DNA of 64,000 nucleotides from JANNRA01 sp031401035. GTDB taxonomy: Bacteria; Desulfobacterota; Binatia; HRBIN30; CADEER01. Both the position numbers and the translations under genes were made by a program. The stretch is from positions 1-64,000 of the forward strand of contig JANNRA010000127.1 of assembly GCA_031401035.1 (NCBI GenBank), written 5' to 3'. Shown in pieces: positions 27,724 to 39,714 of the stretch. A model generated the notes under the pieces. The model was not told the DNA's origin, did no database searches, and saw only the letters and a program-made list of their open reading frames with translations. The first letter of the stretch is position 1, and each line of letters starts with the position of its first letter.

Positions 27724-28319
27724 CTCCTCGCCACTTGTCCGCCCGCCGCGCGCGGGTCCTTGCCGCCCTCGCCGCCGCACTGCTACTCGGTGGCTGCACC
27801 CTGATCAGCGGTCCGCAGGTGCCGCCGACCGAGTTCTTCGTCCTCAACACGACCGCGCCGGCCAGCGGTGGCCCGACGGCGCTCGCCATCGGCCTCGGGC
27901 CGCTGTCGTTCCCCGAGTATCTCGGCCGTCCGCAGGTCGCGACGCGCCTCGATGCCAACCGCATCGCCTACTCCGAGGTCAATCGTTGGGCCGAACCCCT
28001 GCAACAGAACTTCGCCCGCGCCCTGGCCGGCGATCTCGTTCAGGTCACCGGCGCGGAGCGCATCGAAATCTTCCCGTGGTACAACACCGCGCGGTTCGAT
28101 TTTCTGGTCGAGATGGCCGTGGTGCGTTTCGAGCAGCAGGTGCAGGGCGAAGCGGAGCTGGTCGCCCACTGGACGCTGCGCAGTGGCGCCGGAGCGACCA
28201 TCGCCTCGCGTACCACCTCGCTGCGCCGCATCGCCGAGACGCCGGATCAGTCGGCCGCGGCGTTGAGCGAGTTGATCGCGCAGCTTGCCGCCGAGATCGC
28301 TGCGGCGATGGGACACTGA
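27720..28319 (+). CDS. PqiC-like ABC-transport auxiliary lipoprotein
   Basis: 199 residues. A signal with lipobox LLGGC (Cys26 probable lipid site) is followed by the ABC-type auxiliary (DUF330/PqiC, PF03886) pattern: an N-terminal 'FFVLNTTAP', the 'LGPLSFPEYLGRPQVATR' strand-turn, 'WAEPLQQNFARALAGDL' and a closing helix AALSELIAQLAAEI. PqiC proteins sit in the outer membrane and dock with MCE tubes such as PqiB. The start overlaps the mlaD stop by 4 bases (ATGA), so it is the last gene of the asmA-mla operon. It presumably takes the outer-membrane role for the system. Confidence 0.9.
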   Translation: MTPRHLSARRARVLAALAAALLLGGCTLISGPQVPPTEFFVLNTTAPASGGPTALAIGLGPLSFPEYLGRPQVATRLDANRIAYSEVNRWAEPLQQNFARALAGDLVQVTGAERIEIFPWYNTARFDFLVEMAVVRFEQQVQGEAELVAHWTLRSGAGATIASRTTSLRRIAETPDQSAAALSELIAQLAAEIAAAMGH

Positions 28320-28367
28320 ACCTGGCGGCGCCCCGCCGGGGGGGCTGAAAATGGAGGGCGGCGCCCC

Positions 28368-29945
28368 CTACTCCGCCAGCACCAACGTCGCCGCCACGTC
28401 CCCGCTGGTTGCGGTGTTCGCCGCCGGGATCGGCACCACCAACGCGGCGCCACCGGGGGTACGCCAGTTGCGGCAGTCAAAGGCGGTACCGCTGGTGCTC
28501 AGCGTCACCAGCGGCGTGCCGTTCGCATCGACGATGTCCGCGGTCCCCTGCGCGGTGGTCAGCACGGCGCTGAACTCGCTGCCGAAGCGGGCGCCGAAGC
28601 AGTCGCTCGGCGTCGCGTTGGCGGGCAGGACGAGCAGCGCCATCGGCGCCCGCAGGGACGCCGCGCCGGTGCCGGCCGGTAGGCCGAGGCCGGTATCGGA
28701 GCTGATGCGCCCAGTGGCGGCGTCGGCGAAGGCGCGCACGTCCTGGGCCGTGCCGCCGTCGCAGTCGAGTACGCCGCCGCTGCCGCGGGCGAGGATCTTG
28801 CCGCACAGCACCGACCCGTCGGCGATGGTGAGGCCGAAGCGCATGTCCTCGCGCAGCGTCAGGGGATGCACGCCGTCGCCGAGATCGACGCCGGCGCAGA
28901 TGCGCAGCGGGTCGGCGATCCACGGATCGACGCTGGCGTCGCCGGCCAGGGCGGTGGTGAACAGGGCGCTGTCGGGCCGCGTCGGCGTGAAGACGCGTTC
29001 GCCGAGGCCATCGCCGCAATCGAACGGCACCTCGCCGGCGACGCGAATGACGATCTCGCGCGCTGCGCTGACGTTGCCCTGGACGTCGCGGACGCGCGCC
29101 GCGACGATCGTGTCGCCCGGCGGGAACGACCAGGCTTTGGCGATCGGCAGGCAGAACTGCGCCGTGGTGGCGGGGTCGACGAAGCTGAAGAGGGCGCCGA
29201 CGTCGCGGGTGCAGGCGTTGTCCTGACCGGTGCGCGCCTGCGGTTGGCCAGTGCCGTCGTTGACCCGGCAGCCGAGATCGGCGATCGCGTCGACGACGCC
29301 TGGGGCGCTGCTGAACACCGGCGGGTCGACGCCCGGGATACCGCCGATGATCGGCGGATCGTAATCGCAGACGGCCAGGCTGCCGTCACCGAGCGAACGC
29401 GACACCAGAAACTCGACCCCTGGCGGTAGACCGCCCGGGTTGTACGCGGACGTCGCGACGGGGAACGACCCGCGCCGTCCCTCGACCACCAACGTCATGC
29501 CCTGCCCCTGCGCGCGCTCGAAGATCGGCCGCCCTTGCGCATCGACCGCCGAGGGTTCCTGCACCAGGTCGTCGGCGCGGGCAATGCCGAAGTAGGTGAG
29601 CTCCGGCGGACGCGGCGTCGCCGTGGGTGTGGGAGTCAGCGAACTGGTCGGTGTCAGGCTGACGGTCGGGGTCGCGCTGCCGGTCGCCGTCTGCGACGGC
29701 GGTATCGTCACCGTGGCGGTAGCCGCCGCGGTGGCCGGCGGCACTGTCGCGCTCGGCGCCGGGACGCTGGCGGTGGCGGTCGCGGGCACGGTGGCGGTCG
29801 CCGAGACCGTCGCCACGGCCGTGCGGGTTCCCGTCGCCGCCGTCGTGGGCGTGGCCGTCGCCCGCGGCGTGTCATCGCTGTCCCCACAGCCCATCGCCAG
29901 CGCCAGCGCCGGCGCCAGCAGCACCTTCCCCAGTCGTCGATGCAT
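28368..29945 (-). CDS. Exported lipoprotein with Thr/Pro/Ala-rich linker
   Basis: 525 residues from the ATG at 29945, preceded by GGGAGGGGCGAGG. The signal ends in a lipobox, LALAMGC (Cys20). Residues about 28-115 are a low-complexity Ala/Thr/Pro tract (units such as TATPTTAATGT), probably an extended surface linker. The remaining 400 residues form an unrecognised beta-rich domain with at least seven spaced Cys residues that may pair as disulfides. The linker type resembles that of the 42927-45245 protein. It runs convergent to the mla operon, with a 48-base gap holding repeat-like GC-rich fragments (a TGGAGGGCGGCGCCCC segment). Probably cell-surface; function unknown. Confidence 0.82.
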   Translation of the reverse strand: MHRRLGKVLLAPALALAMGCGDSDDTPRATATPTTAATGTRTAVATVSATATVPATATASVPAPSATVPPATAAATATVTIPPSQTATGSATPTVSLTPTSSLTPTPTATPRPPELTYFGIARADDLVQEPSAVDAQGRPIFERAQGQGMTLVVEGRRGSFPVATSAYNPGGLPPGVEFLVSRSLGDGSLAVCDYDPPIIGGIPGVDPPVFSSAPGVVDAIADLGCRVNDGTGQPQARTGQDNACTRDVGALFSFVDPATTAQFCLPIAKAWSFPPGDTIVAARVRDVQGNVSAAREIVIRVAGEVPFDCGDGLGERVFTPTRPDSALFTTALAGDASVDPWIADPLRICAGVDLGDGVHPLTLREDMRFGLTIADGSVLCGKILARGSGGVLDCDGGTAQDVRAFADAATGRISSDTGLGLPAGTGAASLRAPMALLVLPANATPSDCFGARFGSEFSAVLTTAQGTADIVDANGTPLVTLSTSGTAFDCRNWRTPGGAALVVPIPAANTATSGDVAATLVLAE

Positions 29946-30107
29946 CAGCCTCGCCCCTCCCAAGGGAGCCTTATGCTGCCGCGCCCAATAATGGTAACGC
30001 GTGCGGGATCGCGCGTCGGCAGCGGCGCCCTGCAAGACCCGACGCGGCGCCGGCGTGCCGGCCGGTGGCTTGCCCTGCGACCGGATTCCGAGGCATGTAC
30101 GAGGGCT

Positions 30108-31724
<1,617 letters not shown>

Positions 31725-31748
31725 CTCGGGCCGCGGCCGAACTCCCCG

Positions 31749-31832
31749 TGGAGGGCGCCGCCCCGTCGGCGCCTGTTGTATGCGATCACCGGGGACCGTG
31801 TGCAACAGGCGCCGACGGAGCGGCGCCCTCCA
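31749..31832. repeat. Hairpin repeat between convergent genes (family B, copy 2)
   Basis: Arms 31749-31778 and 31803-31832, 30 bases each, are inverted copies around a 24-base loop. Outer ends TGGAGGGCGCC and inner ends GCGCCTGTTG match copy 1 at 9748-9830. It lies between the stops of prfC (31724) and ahcY (31851), again between convergent genes, where a two-way terminator would fit. Confidence 0.78.
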
Positions 31833-31850
31833 TGGGTCTGGAACGCTGCC

Positions 31851-33323
<1,473 letters not shown>

Positions 33324-33381
33324 CTGTCCTCCTTCGATGATGCGTTGATCACGGGCGCGGCGGTAGCCGTGCCCGCACTGC

Positions 33382-34341
33382 CTACGGGGCGATTCCCTCG
33401 CGCCGCGCCGTGGCGACAAACAGCGCCGGGCCCTTGGCCGCCGCCTCGACCGGCAGGGCCTGTACGCGTGCCCGCGCGAAGCCCGCCTGCCCGAGCCAAT
33501 CGAGCAGCTGCCGCGGCGCGAAACCGAGCCAGACGTGACCCATCTGCTGGCGATATTCGACGTGCTCGTGCTGCGCCATGTCGATCAGCAGCAGGCGCCC
33601 GCCCGGACGCAGCGCACGCGCCGCCTCGCGCAACACCGCCGCCGGGTCGGCGACATGATGCAGCACGAGACAGATCACCGCCGCGTCGAGGCCGCCGTCG
33701 TCGATCGGCAGCGCCTCCAGTTCGCCGCGCCGCAGCTCGACATTGGCCAGGTCGGTGAAGCGGCGCCGCGCCGCGCCCAGCATGGCACGCGAGCTCTCGA
33801 CCGCGATCACCTGGTGCACGAAGGGCGCCACCGTCGCGGCGATCTGCCCGGTGCCGCAGCCGAGATCGCCGATCGTCCAGTCGTCGTCGAGAAGCCCAGC
33901 CAGGCCGACGAGATCGAAACGGTCGCCGAACATGTCGCGGCGCACCCGATCCCACTGCCCGGCGGCGCTGCCGAAGAACGCCTGCGAGCGCGTCCGCCGC
34001 CCCGCCAGCACGCTCCCCAGGCGACGATCGTCCTGCTCGGCCAGGCCGCCCTGCGCCGTCTGCTCGCGCAACAACACCCACAGCCGTCGCGCCGCCGGAT
34101 CGAGCTGCGCCGACGCCAGCCGATAGAGGCGGCTGGTCCCCTCGGAGCGCGCCGCCAGCCAGCCGTCGTCGACCAGCACCTTGATGTGCCGGCTGACGGT
34201 CGACTGCGGCAGCTGCAGCACCGTGCACAATTCGGCCACCGCCAACTCGTGCCGTTCGACCAGACGCAACAGGCGCGCCCGCGTCGCATCGGCGAGCGAC
34301 GTCATCCAGCCGAACATCGGCGCAACCGCGGTCGTATTCAT
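33382..34341 (-). CDS. ArsR-family regulator fused to a SAM-dependent methyltransferase
   Basis: 319 residues. Residues about 1-90 are a winged helix of ArsR type: RARLLRLVERHELAVAELCTVL leads into the recognition helix QSTVSRHIKVLVDDGWLAARSEG and a wing. Residues 130-319 hold a class I methyltransferase with motif I at 157-165 (IGDLGCGTG), then 'VIAVESSRAMLGAARR', an ICLVLHHVADP motif and 'LRPGGRLLLIDM'. No ArsR metal-site cysteine pair is seen. Placed directly before ahcY, it is a good candidate for a regulator that senses SAM or SAH through its methyltransferase fold. A 14-bp perfect palindrome lies 3 bases before its start. Confidence 0.9.
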   Translation of the reverse strand: MNTTAVAPMFGWMTSLADATRARLLRLVERHELAVAELCTVLQLPQSTVSRHIKVLVDDGWLAARSEGTSRLYRLASAQLDPAARRLWVLLREQTAQGGLAEQDDRRLGSVLAGRRTRSQAFFGSAAGQWDRVRRDMFGDRFDLVGLAGLLDDDWTIGDLGCGTGQIAATVAPFVHQVIAVESSRAMLGAARRRFTDLANVELRRGELEALPIDDGGLDAAVICLVLHHVADPAAVLREAARALRPGGRLLLIDMAQHEHVEYRQQMGHVWLGFAPRQLLDWLGQAGFARARVQALPVEAAAKGPALFVATARREGIAP

Positions 34342-34344
34342 CCG

Positions 34345-34358
34345 TCAATCCGGATTGA
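34345..34358 (-). promoter_or_regulatory. Perfect 14-bp palindrome before the ArsR-methyltransferase/ahcY operon
   Basis: TCAATCCGGATTGA is identical on both strands and lies 3 bases before the ATG of the regulator, across its ribosome-site region. ArsR proteins bind palindromes of about this size near their own promoters, so self-regulation by the encoded fusion is the simplest reading. No second copy was noticed in the window. Confidence 0.6.
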
Positions 34359-34410
34359 TCGGTAGACCGGCCACCGCCCAGATGCAAGCGGTCGTTGCGG
34401 CGCGGTGCCG

Positions 34411-37400
34411 TCACTGCGGCCAGGCGCCGGGCAGCAGCATCTCGACCATCCGGCGCCGATCGCGTACCGCCTCGGTGGCGAACCACGCGTCCCCCTCGGC
34501 GATCAGCGCGGCGCCGGCCTGGCCCCCGAGCAGGGCGCCGCGTCGCCGCCGTGCCGCGCTTGCGTACTGCTGCATGTCCGTGGCCGCGCACTGCGCTTCG
34601 GCCGCTGCCAGGTGCGCCACCGCACGCGGCACCTCCCCGCGACCGACGGCAACCGCGGAGCGAGCCAGCCCCGCCAGGGCGTTCCCCCAGGCTGTTCCCT
34701 CCCGCTCGATGCGGGTCGCATCGCGCTCGGCGTGGGCCAGCAGTGCCTGCACGGCGCGAGGGCGCGCACCCGACCCAGCCAGCACCGCAGCCGACGCCAG
34801 CGCCGCGCGGGCGCGCCACCAGCGGCTCTCGATCAGGATGGGTTGAACGTAGGCGAGGAGGGTGCGGTTCAGGGAGCGCCAGTTGGCACCGATACGGTTC
34901 CATGCTTCGACGCCACGGCCTTCGTAGAGATCGATCTCGATCGAGGCCAGCCAGTCCCAGTAGTGTTGGACCTGAAACGGGGGCTCCGACCACGCGTCGA
35001 TCCCGTCGGCCTGACTGCTGCGCGCCAACGCCGAGCGATCGGCGGCGAGGTGCACGATGTGGGCCGAGCGGGTCCGAACGTAGGTCGCCAGGTAGCGATC
35101 ATTGCGATCGTCCGCATCCTGCAGCACCGACGGAATTCGCTCGCCGAGCTCGCGCCAGCGGCCCATCCAGTTCAGCGAGTGCAGGCGGAAGATCTCGACT
35201 GCGTCGCGCTCCCAGCGCACCCCAGTGCACTGGTCGCGCAGGGTCTCCTCCGCCTCCCGGCCGCGCGCCAGCGACTCGGCGAAGTACCCCTGGAAGCTCA
35301 GAACCGCCGCGCTGTTGGCCGCCGCCAATGCCAGGGCGTGCGGATGGCCGGCGAGGCGTGCCGTTGCCCAGGTACGCGCCTGCAGCTCGCGCGTCCGGCG
35401 GGCCGCGCCGCGGCCGCGAACGACCGACCCGCCCAACTGCAGCGCCAGCGCCCGCGCCACCCGATAGGGTTCGCCGGCACGCAGTGCCAGCAATAGGTGT
35501 CGGACGACGAACTCGGCACCACGCGCAGTGTCGACGAGGGACAGGCCGATCGAGACCGACCAGCACGTGTCGATGCGCAGCAACTCATCCGCGCTCATGG
35601 CCGCCGCGTTGCGCGGCTCGAAATCGAGCCCGCGCCACCACAGGCGGGCCTGGAGCAGCAGCAGCGAGAGAAGCGCCCGGCGCGGCGTCGCCGCCAGACG
35701 CATTCCGACCATGGCCAGGACGTCGCGCAACGTCGCGAGCCCGGTCCCGATGTGCCCGCTGATGAGGTACTGCTCGGCGGCGAGCCGCCGCAGCTCGACT
35801 GCCGCCACGCGCTCGGCCCCAACGGCGGCCTCCAGATAGGTGGACGCCGCCGCGGCGCCGCGGCCCGCATTCGCCAGCGCCGCGGCGAGGCGGGCCTGGC
35901 GGGCGCGCCGCTCGCCATCGTCGGCCTGGGCGATCTCGAGACTCCAGCGGTACAGTCGGACCGCGCGGTCGAACGCCAGCGCCCGCGCGGCGGCGTCGGC
36001 GGCCTGCGCCGCCAGACTCGCCGCGCGGCCGAGGTCGCCGCCGCCGGCCAGATGCACCGCCAAGGTCTCGGCGTCCGCAGCGCCGCTGCGCTCCCAGGCG
36101 TGTGCCAGCGCCGCATGGTGGGCCCGACGGATCTCCGACGGCAGGCGCGCAACCACAGCCTCGCGGATGCGGTCGTGCAGCGCTTCTACCGCCCCGACAC
36201 CCTGCTGGACGCGCGTCCGCGCCAGATGCAGCCGACGCAAGAGGGCGAACGCCGGGTGACGCACGCCCGGCAGCGCGGCGGCTCGCTGCGCGACGTCGAG
36301 GGGCAGCAGTTGCCCGGAGACGGCGATGACCTCGAGTAGGCGCCGCGCCGCCTCCGGCAGGTCCGCCACGCGGGCGCGAATGACATCGTCGAGTGTCAGC
36401 AGCACCGGCGTCGTGGTGGCGACAGCCCGCGTCCGCGCCAATTCTGCGACGAACAGCGGGTTGCCGCTCGCCGCGCGTGCGATCGCCTCGGCGCGCGCGG
36501 CGGTGTCGGCCGACCCACCGGCGAGCAGTGCGGACGCGAGCGAGTGCGCTTGCACTGCCGTCAGCTCGCGCAACTCGAGGTCTCGACGCTCGACCTGCGC
36601 CCCCCACGCGCCGGGATCGCGTTGGAACGCCTTGAGGAACGGACTGGTGTCGATATCCTCGGTGCGGTAGGCGCCGAGCAGCAGCAGCGCCGGGGCCGGC
36701 GACCGGAAGAGCTCCTCCAGGAGGACGATGCTATCGAGATCGCCCCACTGCAGATCGTCGAGCACCAGTATCACGGGCCGATCGGCGGCCAGACGGGCCA
36801 GCAACTGGCGCAGCGCCGCGCCCGCGCGGCGCCGTTGTGCAGGCGTCGCATCCACCCCATCACCCGCCTCGTCCCTCGCCCCTGTCACGTCGCGCAACTG
36901 GGGGAAGAGGCGCGCCAGCACGGCGACATCGGCAGCCATCGCACCGCGTCGGTCGGTTTCGGGCAGTCGGCGCAAGTGTGCGGCCAACTCGTCGACCATG
37001 CCGTCAAGCGCCTTGTACGGAACCGACTCCTGCTCGGTGCAGCGCCCGCAGAACTGCAGCGCCGAGGCCTCGGTCCGCTGCGTTGCGGCGAGGAACTCCT
37101 GCACCAGGCGCGTCTTGCCCATGCCGGATCGGCCGCGCAGGTGCACGATCGTCGGGCGTCCCTGTCGCACGCTCTCGAACGCATCGCGCAGTGCGGCGAG
37201 CTCGGCGCCGCGACCGACCAGGGACGCCTCGGCGCGCGTCGTCTCCGTGGCAATCGCCGCCCGGCCGCCAAAGCACCGCGCCACCGCCGCGCCGGGCGGG
37301 CGCGCGGCGGCAGTAGTGCGCATGAGATCCCTGCACAACGCGTCGAGATCGGCTGGGGCCCCAGGGACCAGCACGGCACCGGGCAGCGGATCGAACCGCA

Positions 37401-38043
37401 ATCGGCGCTGGATCAGCTCCGCCGGCGCGCCCTCCAGCAGCGCCCGCCCGCCCAGGGCTTCGTACAGAATCGTGCCGACGCTGAACCAATCGCTGGATTC
37501 GCATACGGCGCGCCCGGCGAGTTGCTCGGGCGCCATGTAGCGTAAGCTGCCCGCCGCCGACGCTCCGGCGCTGCGGCGCCGGCGGTCGAGCGCCAGACCG
37601 AAGTCCAGCACGACGACGCGCCCGACGGCCGTCACCAGGATGTTCGACGGTTTCAGGTCGCGGTGCAGGATACCGGCGTCGTGCAGGGCGCTGACCGCCT
37701 GGGCCAACTGCGCGAACACGTCGCGCAGCGTCGGCTCGCCCGGATGGCTCTCCAGGTACGCCAGGAGCGCGACGCCCTCGATGCGCTCCATGGTGATGAT
37801 GCAGCTCGTGCCCTGCACCTCGAGGTCATAGAGGGTGACCAGGTTCGGGTGCACGATGTCCGCCATGATGCGGAATTCGTGCTTGAGGTCGGTGAGCGCC
37901 TCCGCAGCGAATTCATGTAACGTCTTCAGGGCGACGCTGACCTGCTGGCGATGATCGAACGCCTCGTAGACGACGCCGAACGCCCCGGAGCCGAGCGGGG
38001 CGCCCACGGTGATCCACTCCGGTACGCCGGGCGGGCGATCCAT
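34411..38043 (-). CDS. Ser/Thr protein kinase fused to AAA-type ATPase and helical-repeat C-terminal region
   Basis: 1210 residues from the ATG at 38043, 7 bases after the upstream gene's stop. The kinase (about 8-260) has all catalytic motifs: G-loop GSGAFGVV (18-25), Lys40, HRDLKPSN (127-134), DFG (147-149) and APE (171-173). A predicted NTPase follows with LVGRGAELAALRDAF, then P-loop GRSGMGKT (304-311) and a Walker B-like VILVLDDLQWGDLDS, as in AAA_16/MalT-type signalling ATPases. The C-terminal ~600 residues are Ala/Arg/Leu-rich helices, probably TPR-like. No membrane helix is seen, so it is cytosolic. It shares an operon with a radical SAM gene. Confidence 0.93.
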   Translation of the reverse strand: MDRPPGVPEWITVGAPLGSGAFGVVYEAFDHRQQVSVALKTLHEFAAEALTDLKHEFRIMADIVHPNLVTLYDLEVQGTSCIITMERIEGVALLAYLESHPGEPTLRDVFAQLAQAVSALHDAGILHRDLKPSNILVTAVGRVVVLDFGLALDRRRRSAGASAAGSLRYMAPEQLAGRAVCESSDWFSVGTILYEALGGRALLEGAPAELIQRRLRFDPLPGAVLVPGAPADLDALCRDLMRTTAAARPPGAAVARCFGGRAAIATETTRAEASLVGRGAELAALRDAFESVRQGRPTIVHLRGRSGMGKTRLVQEFLAATQRTEASALQFCGRCTEQESVPYKALDGMVDELAAHLRRLPETDRRGAMAADVAVLARLFPQLRDVTGARDEAGDGVDATPAQRRRAGAALRQLLARLAADRPVILVLDDLQWGDLDSIVLLEELFRSPAPALLLLGAYRTEDIDTSPFLKAFQRDPGAWGAQVERRDLELRELTAVQAHSLASALLAGGSADTAARAEAIARAASGNPLFVAELARTRAVATTTPVLLTLDDVIRARVADLPEAARRLLEVIAVSGQLLPLDVAQRAAALPGVRHPAFALLRRLHLARTRVQQGVGAVEALHDRIREAVVARLPSEIRRAHHAALAHAWERSGAADAETLAVHLAGGGDLGRAASLAAQAADAAARALAFDRAVRLYRWSLEIAQADDGERRARQARLAAALANAGRGAAAASTYLEAAVGAERVAAVELRRLAAEQYLISGHIGTGLATLRDVLAMVGMRLAATPRRALLSLLLLQARLWWRGLDFEPRNAAAMSADELLRIDTCWSVSIGLSLVDTARGAEFVVRHLLLALRAGEPYRVARALALQLGGSVVRGRGAARRTRELQARTWATARLAGHPHALALAAANSAAVLSFQGYFAESLARGREAEETLRDQCTGVRWERDAVEIFRLHSLNWMGRWRELGERIPSVLQDADDRNDRYLATYVRTRSAHIVHLAADRSALARSSQADGIDAWSEPPFQVQHYWDWLASIEIDLYEGRGVEAWNRIGANWRSLNRTLLAYVQPILIESRWWRARAALASAAVLAGSGARPRAVQALLAHAERDATRIEREGTAWGNALAGLARSAVAVGRGEVPRAVAHLAAAEAQCAATDMQQYASAARRRRGALLGGQAGAALIAEGDAWFATEAVRDRRRMVEMLLPGAWPQ

Positions 38044-38050
38044 CCGCCCG

Positions 38051-39580
38051 TCATCCCACCAGCAGCGGCAGGTCGGCCTGCGCCGAGGCGCCCGTACTCT
38101 CCGCCGCACGACCGCCCTCGAGCACGGATCCGCTGGCGTCGGTGAGCATCACCGGGTCGAAGAGGTGTCGATAGCGCGGCGCGACCGGCAGCGTCGGTGC
38201 ATAGACGGCGTCGAGCCGGGCCGTGGAGCTGACGTGGCTGCCGGCCCGGCGCAGGCGGCCGATCCCCGCGGTGCTGGCCAGATCTGGCGCCGCCCAGGCC
38301 ACCGCCTGCCCGACGGCGAGGCCCAGCTGGGCCGCGTCGAGGCGGCGGCGATACCGCCAGGCGAAGCGCGCGGCGTGCCGGAGGATTCGGGCCCGGCGGC
38401 CGCGCATCGCCACCAGGTCGGCAGCGAACCGCGCGACGGCATCGAGGGGGTCGAGCGACGCGACACACACCGTCGCCCCATCCAGGTCGCGCACGCGCGT
38501 ATTCGGCAACAGGCGACCGGCCAATGCGCAGGCATCGAAAAACGGGGTGCCCGGGTACGGCGCGGCGATCGAAACATACGCGGGCGTGGTGACATCCGGC
38601 GTGGCGAGGATGCACTCGATCTCGGCGTCGACCTCGGCCACCCGTCGCGTCGAGGGATCGAACACCAGTCCATAGGAGAGCATGATGCCGGCGTCGAGGG
38701 TGCGCCGAATCAAGTCGAGGGGGTTGTCGCGCACGTTCTGCATTTTGCGCGCGCCGCGCAACCAGGCAACGTCGAGCGATTCGATGCCGCTGAACAGCGC
38801 CCGGCACCCGGCCGCCCGGGCCTCGCCCAGCAGCGCATCGTCGCGGAGGAAATCGGCTGTCACCAGCGCGCCCCAGGCGCGAAAACGCCCCGCCGCGTGC
38901 GCGGCGCGCAGGACGTCGATGCGCGCCCGCAGGGCAGCCCGATCCGGCCCGGCGAAGTTGTTGTCGAGAAGTATCACGACCGCGCGGCGGCCGAGCGCCA
39001 GCAATTGCCGCTCGAAGACGACCGGGTCGGACGCCACATGGCGACGCCCCTCGGCGGTGAGCGAGCAGAAGCCGCAGCGGAAGTTGCAGTTGCGGCTCGA
39101 CTCGGCGTAGCCGATGCGGCCGATCCACGGCGCCAGGTCGTAGCGCGGCCACGCCGGCTCGGCGACGCTCGCCGGGCCGAAGACAGCGCGCGCGACGACC
39201 GCCAGTTCTTCAACGTCGCCACGGCACGCGTAATCGAACACGGACCGGCTGAGGACCGGGAAACTGCGCACCGCGTGGCCCCCAGCAACGACGACGACGG
39301 CCGGATTGGCGGTCCGCGCATAGGCCGTGAGCTGACGCATGCGATCCATCGCGCTGGTCAGGCCGGTCAGCACCAACATGTCCGCCCACGCCAGCGCGCT
39401 GCGGTCCAGCAGCGGCCCGCCGGCCAGCTCGCAGTGCAGGCGCACCTCGCACCGCGCCGGAGCCAAGACCCCCGCCAGCAGCACCGGCGCCAGGGCCTGC
39501 GGCACCTTGCGCGGACGGCGCGGACCCGCCCTCGACGCATCGAGGTAGCAGTTGACGATCAGGACCCGTGCGCGTCGCAT
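38051..39580 (-). CDS. Radical SAM protein with B12-binding-like N-terminal domain
   Basis: 509 residues. Residues about 1-135 look like the Rossmann domain of B12-dependent radical SAM enzymes (VLIVNCYLDA, then WADMLVLTGLTSAMDR and VVVVAGGHAVRSFP). The cluster motif is Cys165-x3-Cys169-x2-Cys172 (NCNFRCGFC), followed by barrel strands including VVILLDNNFAG and CRALFSGIESLD. The ~130-residue C-terminal part is helical and ends in a disordered tail. Substrate is unknown; there are no precursor-peptide, methyltransferase or cofactor genes nearby. The stop lies 7 bases before the kinase gene start, so the pair is co-translated. The HpnJ gene in this window is the nearest visible relative, but the two differ clearly. 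Confidence 0.88.
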   Translation of the reverse strand: MRRARVLIVNCYLDASRAGPRRPRKVPQALAPVLLAGVLAPARCEVRLHCELAGGPLLDRSALAWADMLVLTGLTSAMDRMRQLTAYARTANPAVVVVAGGHAVRSFPVLSRSVFDYACRGDVEELAVVARAVFGPASVAEPAWPRYDLAPWIGRIGYAESSRNCNFRCGFCSLTAEGRRHVASDPVVFERQLLALGRRAVVILLDNNFAGPDRAALRARIDVLRAAHAAGRFRAWGALVTADFLRDDALLGEARAAGCRALFSGIESLDVAWLRGARKMQNVRDNPLDLIRRTLDAGIMLSYGLVFDPSTRRVAEVDAEIECILATPDVTTPAYVSIAAPYPGTPFFDACALAGRLLPNTRVRDLDGATVCVASLDPLDAVARFAADLVAMRGRRARILRHAARFAWRYRRRLDAAQLGLAVGQAVAWAAPDLASTAGIGRLRRAGSHVSSTARLDAVYAPTLPVAPRYRHLFDPVMLTDASGSVLEGGRAAESTGASAQADLPLLVG

Positions 39581-39714
39581 TCCCGTCTCGGCCGGCCGCC
39601 CCCTGCGATGGAGCCTGCGCTGTGGTAACTACGCCCGCTGCCGGCGCGCAAGCGGCGCTTGTCAGCGGCGCGGCGATCCGTTAGGTCCACCGCCATCAGC
39701 ACTCGAGGGCCTTC

